Both the position numbers and the translations under genes were made by a program. DNA of 64,000 nt, taken from Lunularia cruciata. Lineage: Eukaryota > Streptophyta > Marchantiopsida > Lunulariales > Lunulariaceae. The notes below the pieces were generated by a model. That model saw nothing but the letters and a program-made list of their open reading frames with translations, was not told the DNA's origin and made no database searches. Numbering within the stretch: the stretch's first letter is position 1; each line of letters starts with the position of its first letter. Of this stretch, positions 35,708-46,744 are shown piece after piece. Location: contig OX419755.1 in NCBI GenBank assembly GCA_948567375.1, positions 75,972,931 through 76,036,930 of the forward strand, written 5' to 3'.

Positions 35708-38563
35708 ATGGCAACTGCCTGTGCAGCAAGGTCGGTCGTGGCTGCGTTTCCCGTTGCGTCTGTAGCTTCCCCCGCTGCCTCCTCTTCTTCATCAGCAGCA
35801 CCATTCGTTGCCATCCCCAGGGTTTACGAGGGTTTGAGCAAATCCTTCGGCGCGGGGTTGGCCACCCGATCCTTCGGCAAGCCCGTTTCCGGAGTCACGC
35901 TCAAGCAGTTACCCAAGAGATTAGCCGTCTCTGCGGTGAGTTCACTGTCTTCATTTGGTCTTCTTATTCACTAGCTAGCCACGACAAAGTTGAATTTAAT
36001 TGCGGGGAAATACTCGAACAGAACCGCGGAGACGTGCCGTAGAATGATGTTTTGATTTGGTGCACGCAACGGCGTGTCTTGACTACAATGCTTAAGCTCC
36101 TAGCTTAACCGTTGAGAATTGGTCGAATCTAGTGTATAATCTTGGTAAGTTGGATGCCACGTTGATTTCTGTTTGTGTCTCTCTATTTCTCTCGGTTCCA
36201 TTTCAAATGATCGGGATTGAACGATTACATTTTTCTGTATCTGTTCAACAGCTAATCCTACATTACAAATCTAGAAATGGTCAAGCCACAGAGTTTGCCT
36301 CACACGGAAGATGGGTTTGCTGCATCACGCGTGTTATCCGGACTGATGATTTACTGTTGCATTGAGGCGCATTGGTGTCGTCAGGCTTCAAATTCCTTCA
36401 TGCATGTTTTCAACGAGCTTGTCTCTGTGACAGAACTGCAAGGAGGTACCTCTCGTCGGAAATGTAGCCCCCGACTTTGAAGCCGAGGCGGTCTTCGACC
36501 AAGAGTTTGTCAAGGTAAAGTCTGGAGGTTCCTCTTTTCGACCTGCTCACTCACATTGGTGGATACTTTATGGTATCAGAGGTCACATTGTCCTCATTAT
36601 GCTTGCTGTAGATTTGGTGAGAGGTGGGCTTGGTGAGAGCCCGCCTCTCACCAAATGTCTCTAATTATCATGTTTGAAGATGTCACCTCGGATTACGAAT
36701 CTATTTCAATGCCCACGATGGAAAAGTTGATTGTGTATTTTGCATTTCAATCGCCTGGACTCCAAAGAAATTTGCTCATTATAGCCATTCTCACAGACCA
36801 AGCTTTCTTAGTACATTGGAAAGAAGTACGCCCCTCTCTTCTTCTATTTTGCATTTCAATCGCCTGGTCTCCAAAGAAATTTGCTCATTATAGCCATTCG
36901 TACAGATCAAGCTTTCAGAGTACATTGGAAAGAAGTATGTCGTTCTCTTCTTCTATCCTTTGGACTTCACCTTCGTCTGCCCAACTGGTAAGATTTCTCA
37001 ATTTCTAAAGTGGGTTGGTGTAGGTGTTTTTATGATTTTTACACACAGGAGGAAAAAAGCTGAAGAGAGTGCTTCATGACTTTGAGATTATAACGACCTT
37101 AGATAAGGGCGTCTTTGATTGCCTACTAAACAGATCATAGACACCTAAAACCGCTAATTTGAGTTAAAGGGGATCACACGATGTGACTTGCACCCCTTGC
37201 AAATGCTCTCTGACTGACTACTTACACTTTTTAACGTACCTCAGAAATTACTGCCTTCAGCGACAAGCATGCCGAATTTGACAAGTTGAACACAGAAGTC
37301 ATTGGAATCTCTACCGACAGTGTGGTAAGCATCTAATTAGGGATCTTGAGAGTGGGAGAGAGACTCGATTTGGTTATTTCAGTCATTGCTGTGTGCAGTA
37401 ATGAATAAATCAGTTGGAAGTATTTTAACATTTCATCGTGTGCAGTTCTCCCACCTTGCCTGGATCCAAACCGAGAGGACGTCTGGAGGACTAGGAGACT
37501 TGAACTACCCACTTGTCTCCGATTTGACTAAGAAGATTTCAAAGGACTTCGGTGTGTTGATCCCCGACCAGGTGCGTTATTCGATCTTGAACCAGATTTA
37601 TGGAAAAGCCAAAAGTGCACTAAGTCTAGATCTTCCCCTGTCATGAAAAGAGATTGATGATCTGATCATGTTCCACAGAAAATATATGGACATGAGGTCA
37701 GAGAAAAGCCAATGAAGAACTTGGAAAAAAATGTATCCCCCAAGAGCGGACTTATGCAGGTAGAGAAGAACCTCTTGCACACCGTAAGCCTTGAAATCAT
37801 ACTGTCAGTTGGACCTCTTTCGAAAGTTCCAGCTTCTTCAGTCTCCCCATCATCACTCACGGTTAACGTTTCACCTCGCTTTGACACATGCCCCACCTAT
37901 CTACTGTAGAGTAGAACATTATCAAACATTTGTACCCTTTTAATGACTATGTTCCTGGTTCCCCAAAGAAGTATCTATCTGAATGTGACGAGGCTTTACC
38001 TGTCCCAATGGCTGGTGCACATTGCGACTTCGTTGAAGCCTTCTTTCCATTACATCGGCTCTCCCGCTGATCTTAACCGGTGATAAGCCTCACTGGTCAA
38101 TTGCGGAGTGGTGCCTTTAGGGAACCGTATCTGATTTTGAACGCTTTTGAAACAGGGTATTGCTCTACGTGGACTGTTCATCATCGACAAAGAGGGTGTT
38201 ATACAGCACGCAACTATCAACAACTTGGCCATTGGGAGAAGCGTTGAAGAGACTCTTCGAACTCTCCAGGTATTACTCCTGCGTTCGTTTTTCTCCTACA
38301 AACTTGTGAAGCCTTCGTCCATCAAAGCATTGCGGTTATAACGTGCAACTTGTATGGATAGGATTTTCGATTATGTCCTGCACAGTTTAGTCCTGGTGTT
38401 TCAACGCCGTGTCGCACTAATTATTTCTGATTTCTTCTTTTTCCAGGCCGTACAATACGTTCAGGAGAACCCAGATGAGGTCTGCCCTGCAGGCTGGAAG
38501 CCAGGTGAAAAGACAATGAAGCCTGACACAAAGCTCAGCAAGGAGTACTTTGCTGCTATCTAA
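35708..38563 (+). CDS. 2-Cys Prx: Chloroplast 2-Cys peroxiredoxin, 7 exons
   Basis: Thiol peroxidase that reduces hydrogen peroxide and organic peroxides in the plastid stroma, re-reduced by NTRC or thioredoxins. Exons: 35708-35935, 36443-36514 (acceptor at 36434 also possible, adding three residues), 36906-36987, 37245-37324, 37446-37571, 38156-38269, 38447-38563. All introns are GT-AG and phases agree, giving 272 residues (275 with the other acceptor). The first 76 residues are rich in Ala/Ser/Val without an acidic block, as in transit peptides. The mature part shows [16 protein letters not shown], the peroxidatic-Cys loop [22 protein letters not shown], and the resolving-Cys site [11 protein letters not shown] ending in [12 protein letters not shown] and YF are the motifs that make this class sensitive to overoxidation. 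All key residues are intact and length is normal. The start is the first ATG in frame with the transit peptide. Confidence 0.97.
36612..36656 (+). repeat. Perfect-length intronic hairpin, 19-bp arms
   Basis: In intron 2 of the peroxiredoxin gene. The arms are ATTTGGTGAGAGGTGGGCT (36612-36630) and AGCCCGCCTCTCACCAAAT (36638-36656), with a 7-nt loop. They pair fully in RNA, with one G-U pair. It is too short for a typical plant microRNA precursor. Confidence 0.9.
36741..36958 (+). repeat. Tandem duplication across the exon 3 acceptor
   Basis: Units 36741-36849 and 36850-36958 (109 bp each) are closely similar. Each holds the end of intron 2, an AG acceptor (36796 and 36905) and the first codons of exon 3. 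The right copy carries the working exon. The left copy has an in-frame stop soon after its acceptor, so splicing there would truncate the protein. Confidence 0.92.
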
Positions 38564-39461
38564 ATGGGAACTATGAATTCGGTTACATTTTAGGAGATAG
38601 ACTCACCTTGAGGTAGGCAACTTGTAATAACGCAGTGTAAGTGTCGTCCAGCGAACGCGACAATTCAAGTGCACAATTTTGTGGTTCTTGTTTGGAAACA
38701 GTAAATAGTAAAATCTCAACGCTGGAAGAGGACCCAGCCCCACTTCATGGAGTGATCTTTTCTTCGTACCCCCCATCGGATGTGGTCTCATTTGTTGATC
38801 TAGATTTGTCTCAGCGATCAGGTGCTGTTCGAACACGTTGGTAATTATCCTGGTTGCTCAAATCTACGGCAGGATTGTTTTACATCCTTCTGTACGTTTT
38901 GTGATGTACAATGATGGATAATTTGTTCACGTATGTTATGCGTTCCTTTTATCGAACTCAACAATAGGATGGAAGAACCTCATCCGTCTTAGTCACGGTT
39001 CGCCTTCCACTCACGACTTTCTACACCAGAACCTGTCTATTGTGAGGTGTGTAAAATTGAATCTTTAGACAATACTTTCTACACACCGATGTTGGTACGG
39101 TATATATGCCATCTCAATGTGGTGGGCCATCATGGATAGACTGACTATCCAAAACTGTCTTTTCATGTCATTAGATGACGTAGGGAAGAGTGGTTCGCAT
39201 CTTCAGTGTTTAGTGCGTGTTTCTCCAGAGAAGCAGAAAAGGAAAGCTTAACTCCACCGGCAGTGGATTGCCTTCGGAATCCAACCATATCTTGGAAGAA
39301 TCCTAAAGATGTGATCTCCGGAGAGGTTATTAGACCATCTACTAGGATCTTATATGTTTCTCATGTAAGAAAATTTAGAATGAGGTACGAACTCATGCGT
39401 TGCATAAAGACGCCAGTATGTCCGGAACTCCTCATTTTGTTAAGCAGATGAGAGAGTGAGA

Positions 39462-39541
39462 GGCGACCACGTAGGATAACAAGATGGATGGAAAATCCAA
39501 TCAAGCCATACAAGAGCAAAACCCGGAAAATGGAAATCAGT
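39462..39541 (-). mobile_element. LINE 3'-tail copy
   Basis: Plus strand starts GGCGACCACGTAGGATAACA and continues with CAAGCCATACAAGAG, the reverse complement of the LINE tail. 5'-truncated. Confidence 0.75.
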
Positions 39542-39787
39542 CACACAAAGATGGATCCCGTAAAATGAAGTTAAATCGCACTAGTTTAGGAAAGTCTATC
39601 GTATTGCATCCAAGAGACCGGAGTGAATTACGCAAATCAAGCTATCTGTTATCGGACACTCCGACGAAAAACTATTTCATGTGATTACCTTCCTAGGGAC
39701 TGTACCAGAACTATTGTTTGATGTGATTGAACCAGCCAAGTATATCTATTGTAAAGCAATAGATTTGTTACCTTTTCTGTTACCTAT

Positions 39788-39860
39788 TGTTACCTTTTTT
39801 TCTCTCCCTTCTACGGCTTGATGGGGACTTCCCCTCCTTCGTTTTTCCTACGCGGTCGCC
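39788..39860 (+). mobile_element. LINE 3'-tail copy
   Basis: Reads CTCTCCCTTCTACGGCTTG and TTTTTCCTACGCGGTCGCC, ending at the family 3' terminus. Downstream repeats such as TAGGCTACGAAGTAAC (39893) and TAGACTACGCAGTAAC (39991) resemble TAGGTTACGAAATAGC beyond the LINE at 43810, so some copies may extend past this end. Confidence 0.8.
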
Positions 39861-40449
39861 TTTCTTTGTAAAGCAATAGATATACTTGTCTAAAGTAGGC
39901 TACGAAGTAACTATAAACTTTTAGTTTCTCGAGATCACTTTTAAATGGATTACACCAAGCGGTGTTCTCCACCAAGAGAGACACATAGGTAGTAGACTAC
40001 GCAGTAACAATAGATACAATAGTGTCTCCGGTAACAATAAACTGGCGGGAGAGTGTGGAGACGGGAGAGGAGAAGGGAAGACATTTATAATTTCGGAGTG
40101 CTCTCTAGCATATAGCACTCCAATGAATAGTTGATTCTTTTAGTTTTTCAATTTTGGTTCTATTGGTACCTAGATCGAAGACTATAGAGAATGGAGTAGA
40201 AAGTTATAAGTATTTTTAGTTTTTTCAAGGATTAGAGTGATCATTATATATTGAGAATGCAAATTGTGAATTTTCATTTCTAATTTCTTGATTTTCATGA
40301 TTAAGTTACATAAGAATTTAGTTTAAAATTTTTGGAAATATAAATTGAAAGTTATGAGAGTTTATAGATTGAAGAGTTTGAAGAGATTATTTTCTTATAT
40401 GAGTTGAGATGTGAGGGGTTGTGGTTTTGCAAATACGGGGAGATATAGA
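39861..40449. other. No gene recognised
   Basis: AT-rich sequence between a LINE tail and the start of the long LINE. It may hold the LINE 5' untranslated part, but the boundary is unknown. Confidence 0.4.
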
Positions 40450-43400
40450 GAGGAGCATCATGTATTATTATCATTATTCTTGTGCTAGCCATGGCTACAC
40501 TTTCCCATGTGGGGTTGTCTAGAGCGGCTCGGGATATACCATGCCCGGTGTATCATCGATGCTTTACCTCGTAAGGGGTAAAGACCCATATGGGAAGGAT
40601 GCACAAGGACTATGATTAGATCACTTGGGATGCCAACGTGAGACGAACGACCACATCAACAACAATGACACTTGGGATTATGCACGTTTCTTCTATCCCT
40701 TCGTTTAGTGTTCTATGGATACCGATCGAGTCGTGGGAGTGGTTAGTTTCTCAAGCGGGTTGCATTTCAGGGTTATTTGAGACTAATTTTCCATGTCCAC
40801 GTCTATTCCACAAGCTACCCTACACACTCCATGATGAGGCTAGATAGACTTTTCGTCTACCACTTGATCGTTTTGCACGTGATCCCTTGGACAAGTTAGG
40901 ATGGTTCCTATTCCTCTTACTCCCTTGATGGTGTCTTTGTTATGCTAGAGGGGGACGTGCAGTGCATAGAGAGGTGGCTGCTAGATTTTGTGGATTTAGA
41001 GTGGGGGATTGGGCGGCCCTTCAGGAGGAGTCGGTTAGGGCTACACGATTTAGGAGACAAGCATCACCATAGGATACCACAGAGTCCACTCGATTATGAT
41101 GGTGTAGGATATTGGGTCAAGCAAGAGAGTTTAGTAGAGCGGAATGAGCGCTACACCCTTTGTCTATGATGAGTCCTATTGATGATACTATCTCTTCCCT
41201 ATGCTCACTACATCCTAGAGCAATAGAGGGACTACCACTAGAGGTCTTAGATTATCAGCCTGAGCAGCCTTTATGTCTTGATAGGTCACTATTTGCACAA
41301 ATATTGTGCACTACCCCTCGCCTTTCCTAAGGAGGCTTGTTAGGGATGGTTTATGAGCACCTTAGAGATTGCTTCCAGGCAGATCCTTCTAGTGGTTTTA
41401 CCAAGTTGTTTCAGGTGGCTGCAATAGTAGCGAGAGGAGACATTCCTATGTTTGTTAGTTGGGTGTTAGGTGCTAGTCTACTTCTCGCAATAGAGAAGGA
41501 CATGGGGTCATTAGATCTATTGCTATTGGAAAGATCTTTTTGTGTTTGGTCAGTCATACCATTTTTCTTCAACATCGTTCTCACTTTTGACAGCACCTCA
41601 GTCTACATCAGTTTGGAGTAGCTACACCTGGAGGATGTGAGGCTATATCTCTAGGCATTAGAGCACTCATAGATAGCCATCCTAAAGGTGGATGTTGAGA
41701 ATGATTTTAATAGTGTCTCATAGGCATCCATCTTTAGAGAGCTTAGAGAGGCTGGTGGATCCTTGGTGAGTCTCATTCTTTTGTGCGGTCTTTTTATGGC
41801 TCTCTTGTTTCCCTTTAAATACCAACATGGTGGTTCACAAGAGGGAGTCAGTGTCTTGGAGTTAGCTATTGGTACACGTCAGGGAGATCCTTTGGGGGGC
41901 CCTTATTCTCCATGGCTCACTTTAGAGCTCTCCTATCTACTACTTTAGCCATGCCAGGTTGTGTATTTCTCTCCTTGTCAGATGATACACACATTGTAGG
42001 CCCTATAGATCAGATAGGCAGGCCTTTGACTACCAAGCTACATCTAGTAGGCTTGAGCGTCAAGGTGTCAAAGTGTAGGGCATGGTCCCCTTTAGGTATC
42101 ACTCCCCACCTTGAGCTTCCAAAGGGTTGTATCACATCCACATATGGACTTTGTGTTCATGGAGTGCCAATAGGATCGGAGGATTTTGTCACACGCTTCT
42201 TAGATGCTACCCTTATAGAGGATGTTCTCCATGTGGATGACCTTCCATTATTAGGAATTCCATTGGTGACATTTGGTATACTCTCCTCCAGTATTGCTCA
42301 TCAACCATCTTACCTCATCCATATAGTTCCTCCCTCACCGCTCTTCCTATTACGTCTAAGAGCATTTGATAGGACGATTATGGGGGCCTTTGGTGGTATT
42401 ATTGGACCAAGGACTTTTGAGTGTGTGACGAGGGATATGGCACATAGACAAATGGCTCTGCCAATCTCATGTGGTGGGGTTGGCTTGCTATCTATGGAGG
42501 AGACGACACATATAGCATTTTTGGGTAGTTGGGCTCTCTCAGCACCCCTACTTTCCTCTCGTTTTGTGGTTGCTAATAGGCCAGTTTTGGAGATTTATGT
42601 GATAGAGGTGGAGGGAGGATCCTTTTCTTTCCAGGTGTTATTGTGGCAGACAAGAGATAGTGTATCTCCATGAGCACGAGAGGATTTTCCACCTTTTGCT
42701 TCACTATCGTCAGATTGGAATGGAGATTTACAGTCTTCCTTGATAGAGCGATAGTGTGAGCATATGCTACATTCTCTCTTAGTTGACTCATCCATTCCTC
42801 AAGCTACTAGAGCACATCTTTGCTCTTGCTTTGGCAAGGGTGCCCATGCTCTTGGATCCTAGCTCGATCATGCATTAGGGTATTCCGACTCGCACCAACT
42901 ACTTTCTCTACAGTGATGAAGTTTCGCTTAGGTTTGGTCCACCCATCTGCATCTTCATTATTCACTTGTGAGTGTGGTTCCACACTAGATGCAACAGTGG
43001 TCCACATGACACGGTGTCCTTTTGGAGGACAGAGGATAGCTACCCATGATGCCATTAGGGACATAGTGTTTGCTATGGCATGAGAGAATAGATAGTTGGC
43101 TTGGAGGGAGCTTTTGTATGCTTTGTAGACGACGTGTCAGGGCAGACTTATATTTGGTCCGAGATGACCAGGTGACACTAGTTATGGACCTTATGCGGGA
43201 TACAGTTTTGGAAGGAGTGATTACCCATCCCCTTGGATGGGCGGTGAGTGCAACAGCAGATCTTAAGGTCTCCAAGTATAGAGACATGCAGTGAAGTTAT
43301 CTCTTTGTTCCTCTAGCCTTGAAATTATATGGAGTGATGGACATGATATTTGACACATTTGTCAAGGAGTGCACGAGAGCTTATCATGTTAGGTGTTAGG

Positions 43401-43759
43401 GGGTACCACTCTCACTCTCATACTTTGTAGCATAATTTAAATAGCGTGTATCCATTGCTCTACAAAGGGTAGTGGTTGGTGCAATCCATAAGGGAACAAT
43501 CACATTAGATGATGTTTCTTAGGATGCTCCAGTTGTGTGTAGACCATCCGGACTTGCATAGCTCAAGATATCTTAGGTGCACTAGGGTAGAGTTTTTCAT
43601 ATAGACCGTCCGACTTGGCATAACTCGGATATCTTAGGTGCGGTAGGGCAGATTTTTCATTTAGACTCCATTGGGGCTTAGCACCATGTTACCTTTTTTG
43701 TCTCTCCCTTGTACGGCTTGATGGGTCTTCCCATCCTTCGTTTCTCCTATGCTGTCGCC
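40450..43759 (+). mobile_element. RLE-type LINE, nearly full length, decayed
   Basis: A non-LTR retrotransposon with the R2/NeSL-like order. First comes an N-terminal C2H2 zinc-finger remnant (40542-40604, CPVYHRCF then GVKTHMGRMH, one Cys replaced by Tyr and one in-frame stop). Reverse transcriptase follows: YEHLRDCF (about 41345), FGVATPGGCE leading to motif A DVENDFN (about 41600-41720), motif B GTRQGDPLGG (41871-41900), motif C SDDTHIVG (41978-42001), motif D GLSVKVSKC, and HGVPIGS. Then a knuckle CECGSTLDATVVHMTRC (42967-43017) and an endonuclease-like part with RADLYL, VMDL and KVSKYRD (about 43125-43285). Frameshifts between motif A, B and C, and between the reverse transcriptase and the knuckle, show it is dead. 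The 3' end is GCTGTCGCC at 43759. No APE endonuclease was seen upstream. Confidence 0.82.
41912..42673 (+). pseudogene. LINE reverse transcriptase, longest open segment
   Basis: A 253-codon open stretch covering reverse-transcriptase motifs C to E and the thumb. SLSDDTHIVGP holds the two catalytic aspartates (with Ser where Ala is usual), then GLSVKVSKCRAWSP, CVHGVPIGSEDF, and LPISCGGVGLLSM with FLGSWALSAPL. The first residues overlap the end of motif B in another frame (41763-41948), so the true protein once ran through without this start. The run is open by survival, not as a separate gene. Confidence 0.85.
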
Positions 43760-43930
43760 TTCTTTCTCTTTCTCAGGAACAATAAACCCTCAACTCCACG
43801 CTATCTAAAATAGGTTACGAAATAGCAACAAGGCTTCAGTCCTCGGGAATTGTGACACAGAGCATATGAGAAGATCATCTCGCAGTGCGAGCTCCCTCTG
43901 AATACCGCTTGGGACGTAAAGTGATCAAGC

Positions 43931-44046
43931 CGCAATGTACAGAACACACACCCTGGTGTAGTATTCACACAAGCTGGACGTTCTCCATCGCAATGTACAC
44001 AACACACACCCTGGTGTAGTATTCACACAAGCTGGACGTTCTCCAT
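43931..44046. repeat. Near-perfect tandem duplication, unit 58 bp
   Basis: CGCAATGTACAGAACACACA (43931) repeats as CGCAATGTACACAACACACA (43989), with one mismatch in 58 bases, so it is recent. Non-coding. Confidence 0.96.
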
Positions 44047-44408
44047 CGGACAGTTTAGGAAACCATTAGACTTGCCCAAACCAGAGTCGTCGGGCGCTGT
44101 GAGAGGCGACGCGGACAGATACCGCTATTTCAAGGGGAACTCTGCTCTGACCAGCTTGACTGAGTAGTAACCCCGAACCGAGCAACGACCTCAGATATCA
44201 TCCGTGCAGATGGTCAGAAAGAACCCTTAGTAAAATGATAAAAGTATTTCACTGTTACGGGCCTAGTGGTTCCGATTTAGCCGAACAAGGAAAATTTAAC
44301 TGTCAAAACTTAACGTGTGTATATCTTGCCAGCTTAAAGTGCACGATATGGCAAATGTCCGTGTAGTATATACATCACAACGCATCTACTCTACTGCATG
44401 GTTCCTGC

Positions 44409-44469
44409 GTTGAGGAATATGGCATGTAAGTATGTTGAGGAATATGTTGAGGAATATGGCATGTAAGTA
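44409..44469. repeat. Short tandem repeat, GTTGAGGAATAT units
   Basis: GTTGAGGAATATGGCATGTA occurs at 44409 and 44446, with a partial GTTGAGGAATAT unit between them. It lies just before a LINE-tail copy. Confidence 0.9.
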
Positions 44470-44486
44470 CACCGCCGATAACCTAG

Positions 44487-44627
44487 TACGAGATAACTTA
44501 GGTGCAGTAGAGCAGATTTTTCATACCGAAACTATTGGGCATAGCCCCATTTTACCTCTTATGTCTTATCCTTGTACGGGGCTTGATGGGGTGTTCCAAT
44601 CCTTCTTGTTTTCCTACAGTGGTCACC
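44487..44627 (+). mobile_element. LINE 3'-tail copy
   Basis: Reads CTTAGGTGCAGTAGAGCAGA, GGGGCTTGATGGGG and TTCCTACAGTGGTCACC, matching 43630-43759. 5'-truncated, ending at the family terminus. Confidence 0.85.
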
Positions 44628-44639
44628 CTCTCATCGTGT

Positions 44640-46740
44640 GAGGAATTAGGATATCGTGGAATCCAGCATATGACATTATACCAATAAACCTTCGACATTC
44701 TGCGCGTGCCCATCACATATTGACGAATGTGCAGCGAAACACGATTGTAAATTCTTCAATAGTCAGTTAGTTTTTGTCTCAACTGCCCACATCATTCCTA
44801 CACTGTTGCTTCAATTAGCCATTGGCTGGAGTCGGCTGATACAGAGCATGGATGCCTGTGCTTGTTTCTCGACGCGAGAGATCGATTACACGATCAATAC
44901 AACTCCGATGCTACAGACAGCAGCGATTAGCAAACCAACCTTACCCAAAACCGACACCCAGGAAAGTCGGGCTTCTCTTGTGTTCTCATCATGAGCTGCA
45001 GTCAAGGTTGCCTGCTGTTGCAAGTGAGCAATTTGATGGCCTTCGTGAAAAGACTCTCCAGAAGGTGTATATGGTCTTCGTTTTGTACCACCCGAAGTTT
45101 GGGAAGGAGTAGCGGAGCAAATTAGATGTATTGCGCAGGACGAGTTGCGCGCACGATTTGAGATCAGATTGCTGATATGTCACGCTCGACGTAACGATAA
45201 CTTTCACCGGATCCACGTAGGAATCGAAGAGGGAATTCGCGACCATGGACAAAGGAAATTTCTGCACAACGTTTACTTCTCCGGTCCATTTTGTATTCCT
45301 CACATAAATAAGTCGATCACTTTATCATGAAGTCCAGGAAACGCTGATTAGTGCAGCTGTATAAATGCAGTCTACACAACAGATTAGAAACAAGTCTGAG
45401 TCTGATGTGCTCAGAGGCACTTCCATGTCTTGACGTGGAACTGCCGAAATAGAAGATATGTCCACACTCAACAAGGTAAAGTCAATCCCAGATCAGGGCT
45501 AGAGATCGAAGAAACAAAATCGTGAACACAATGAATACTTCGGAAGAATATGTACTACCCGGATCACTGAGCCTCGGAAGACTCAAAATACATTGTAGGC
45601 ACATCTCTAGGCAATGTATACTCCACGGGGGTAGTTTATATTGCCAATGAAGTTCCAACAAATGAACAGATGTCCCGTGAACTCACTTCCGAGCTGGACA
45701 GTTTAGTCAGGAATGACTGGAGCTGTGCAGTTTGCACACGAAAGTAAGGCTCTTATTTCTTTAAAATCATTTTATTTCACGTAGCATTACACAGAACTAG
45801 TACTTCTGACAGGTGCAATGCAAGCCAGTGCTTACAACTACAACCTTACCAGTTGCAGTAGTGCACCCACTTCCAGGGGGCACCTTGAATATCCTTGGAG
45901 TCACAGTCTAGTGACAATCGGTTATCCCTGTAGAATGATGTTATTCTCTGTACTAGGGAGTCTTCTAGGTATAGATTCCTGAATACTCACTCATCAGCAC
46001 TGCTTCTATTTTCTCCATGAAACATGCCTGCTTCTCAACGTATACTAGGTTACCTTTATATCCTAGATCTCCTATGATACTTAGTTTCTACCGAAACAAA
46101 ACCCTTCCTGCAGCTTTAACGCCAATTGGAGGGAAGTGTAGTAAGACGTAATTCTCTGAATCATTCGAGTTGAGAATCTCCAGAGGTTGGTCGATGGTGC
46201 TCGCTGGTCCCTCACTAAGACCCTGAAAATTCTTCCACTACAAACGTAATGCCATGAATTACGGGCCTCCTTGTAGGAAATTAAACCTCGGGGATTTAAG
46301 AGTTCCAAAGAAATTATCAGATCCTGAAGAATGGTCCGGATCAAATTGACCGCGTCATCTAAACAAACTGTAGAAAGCTCGCCTCCTGGTTTCAGTTAAT
46401 TTGTGCTTAGCCTAGACAAATTCATGCTGTTAATTCTTCAAGACCTTATAGTCAACTGAAAGTTGTGCATGAAAATTTCCACTGAGGCTGGAAATGACAA
46501 TTTTACATGGTTAAGTAAGAAGCAATCCCTTGCATGGGATACATGTAATTAGTTCCCCTTTGAAAAACTGATGATCGCCACAATGTACGTGCAGGTGTAG
46601 GTGTAGGTTCTTTATCGGTGTCGATGCTCGATTTCAGAGCACCTTCATCTGCATACGATGATCTTGAGGACTGTCACCTGCAACGCTTCTCATGATTAGT
46701 TGCGTCTATACCTCCAGTCCGATCCGTAGGCCCGATCATT
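44640..46740. other. No gene recognised
   Basis: Only short frames on both strands; none resembles a known family. It probably includes the 3' flank of the extensin gene. Confidence 0.5.
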
Positions 46741-46744
46741 GTCC

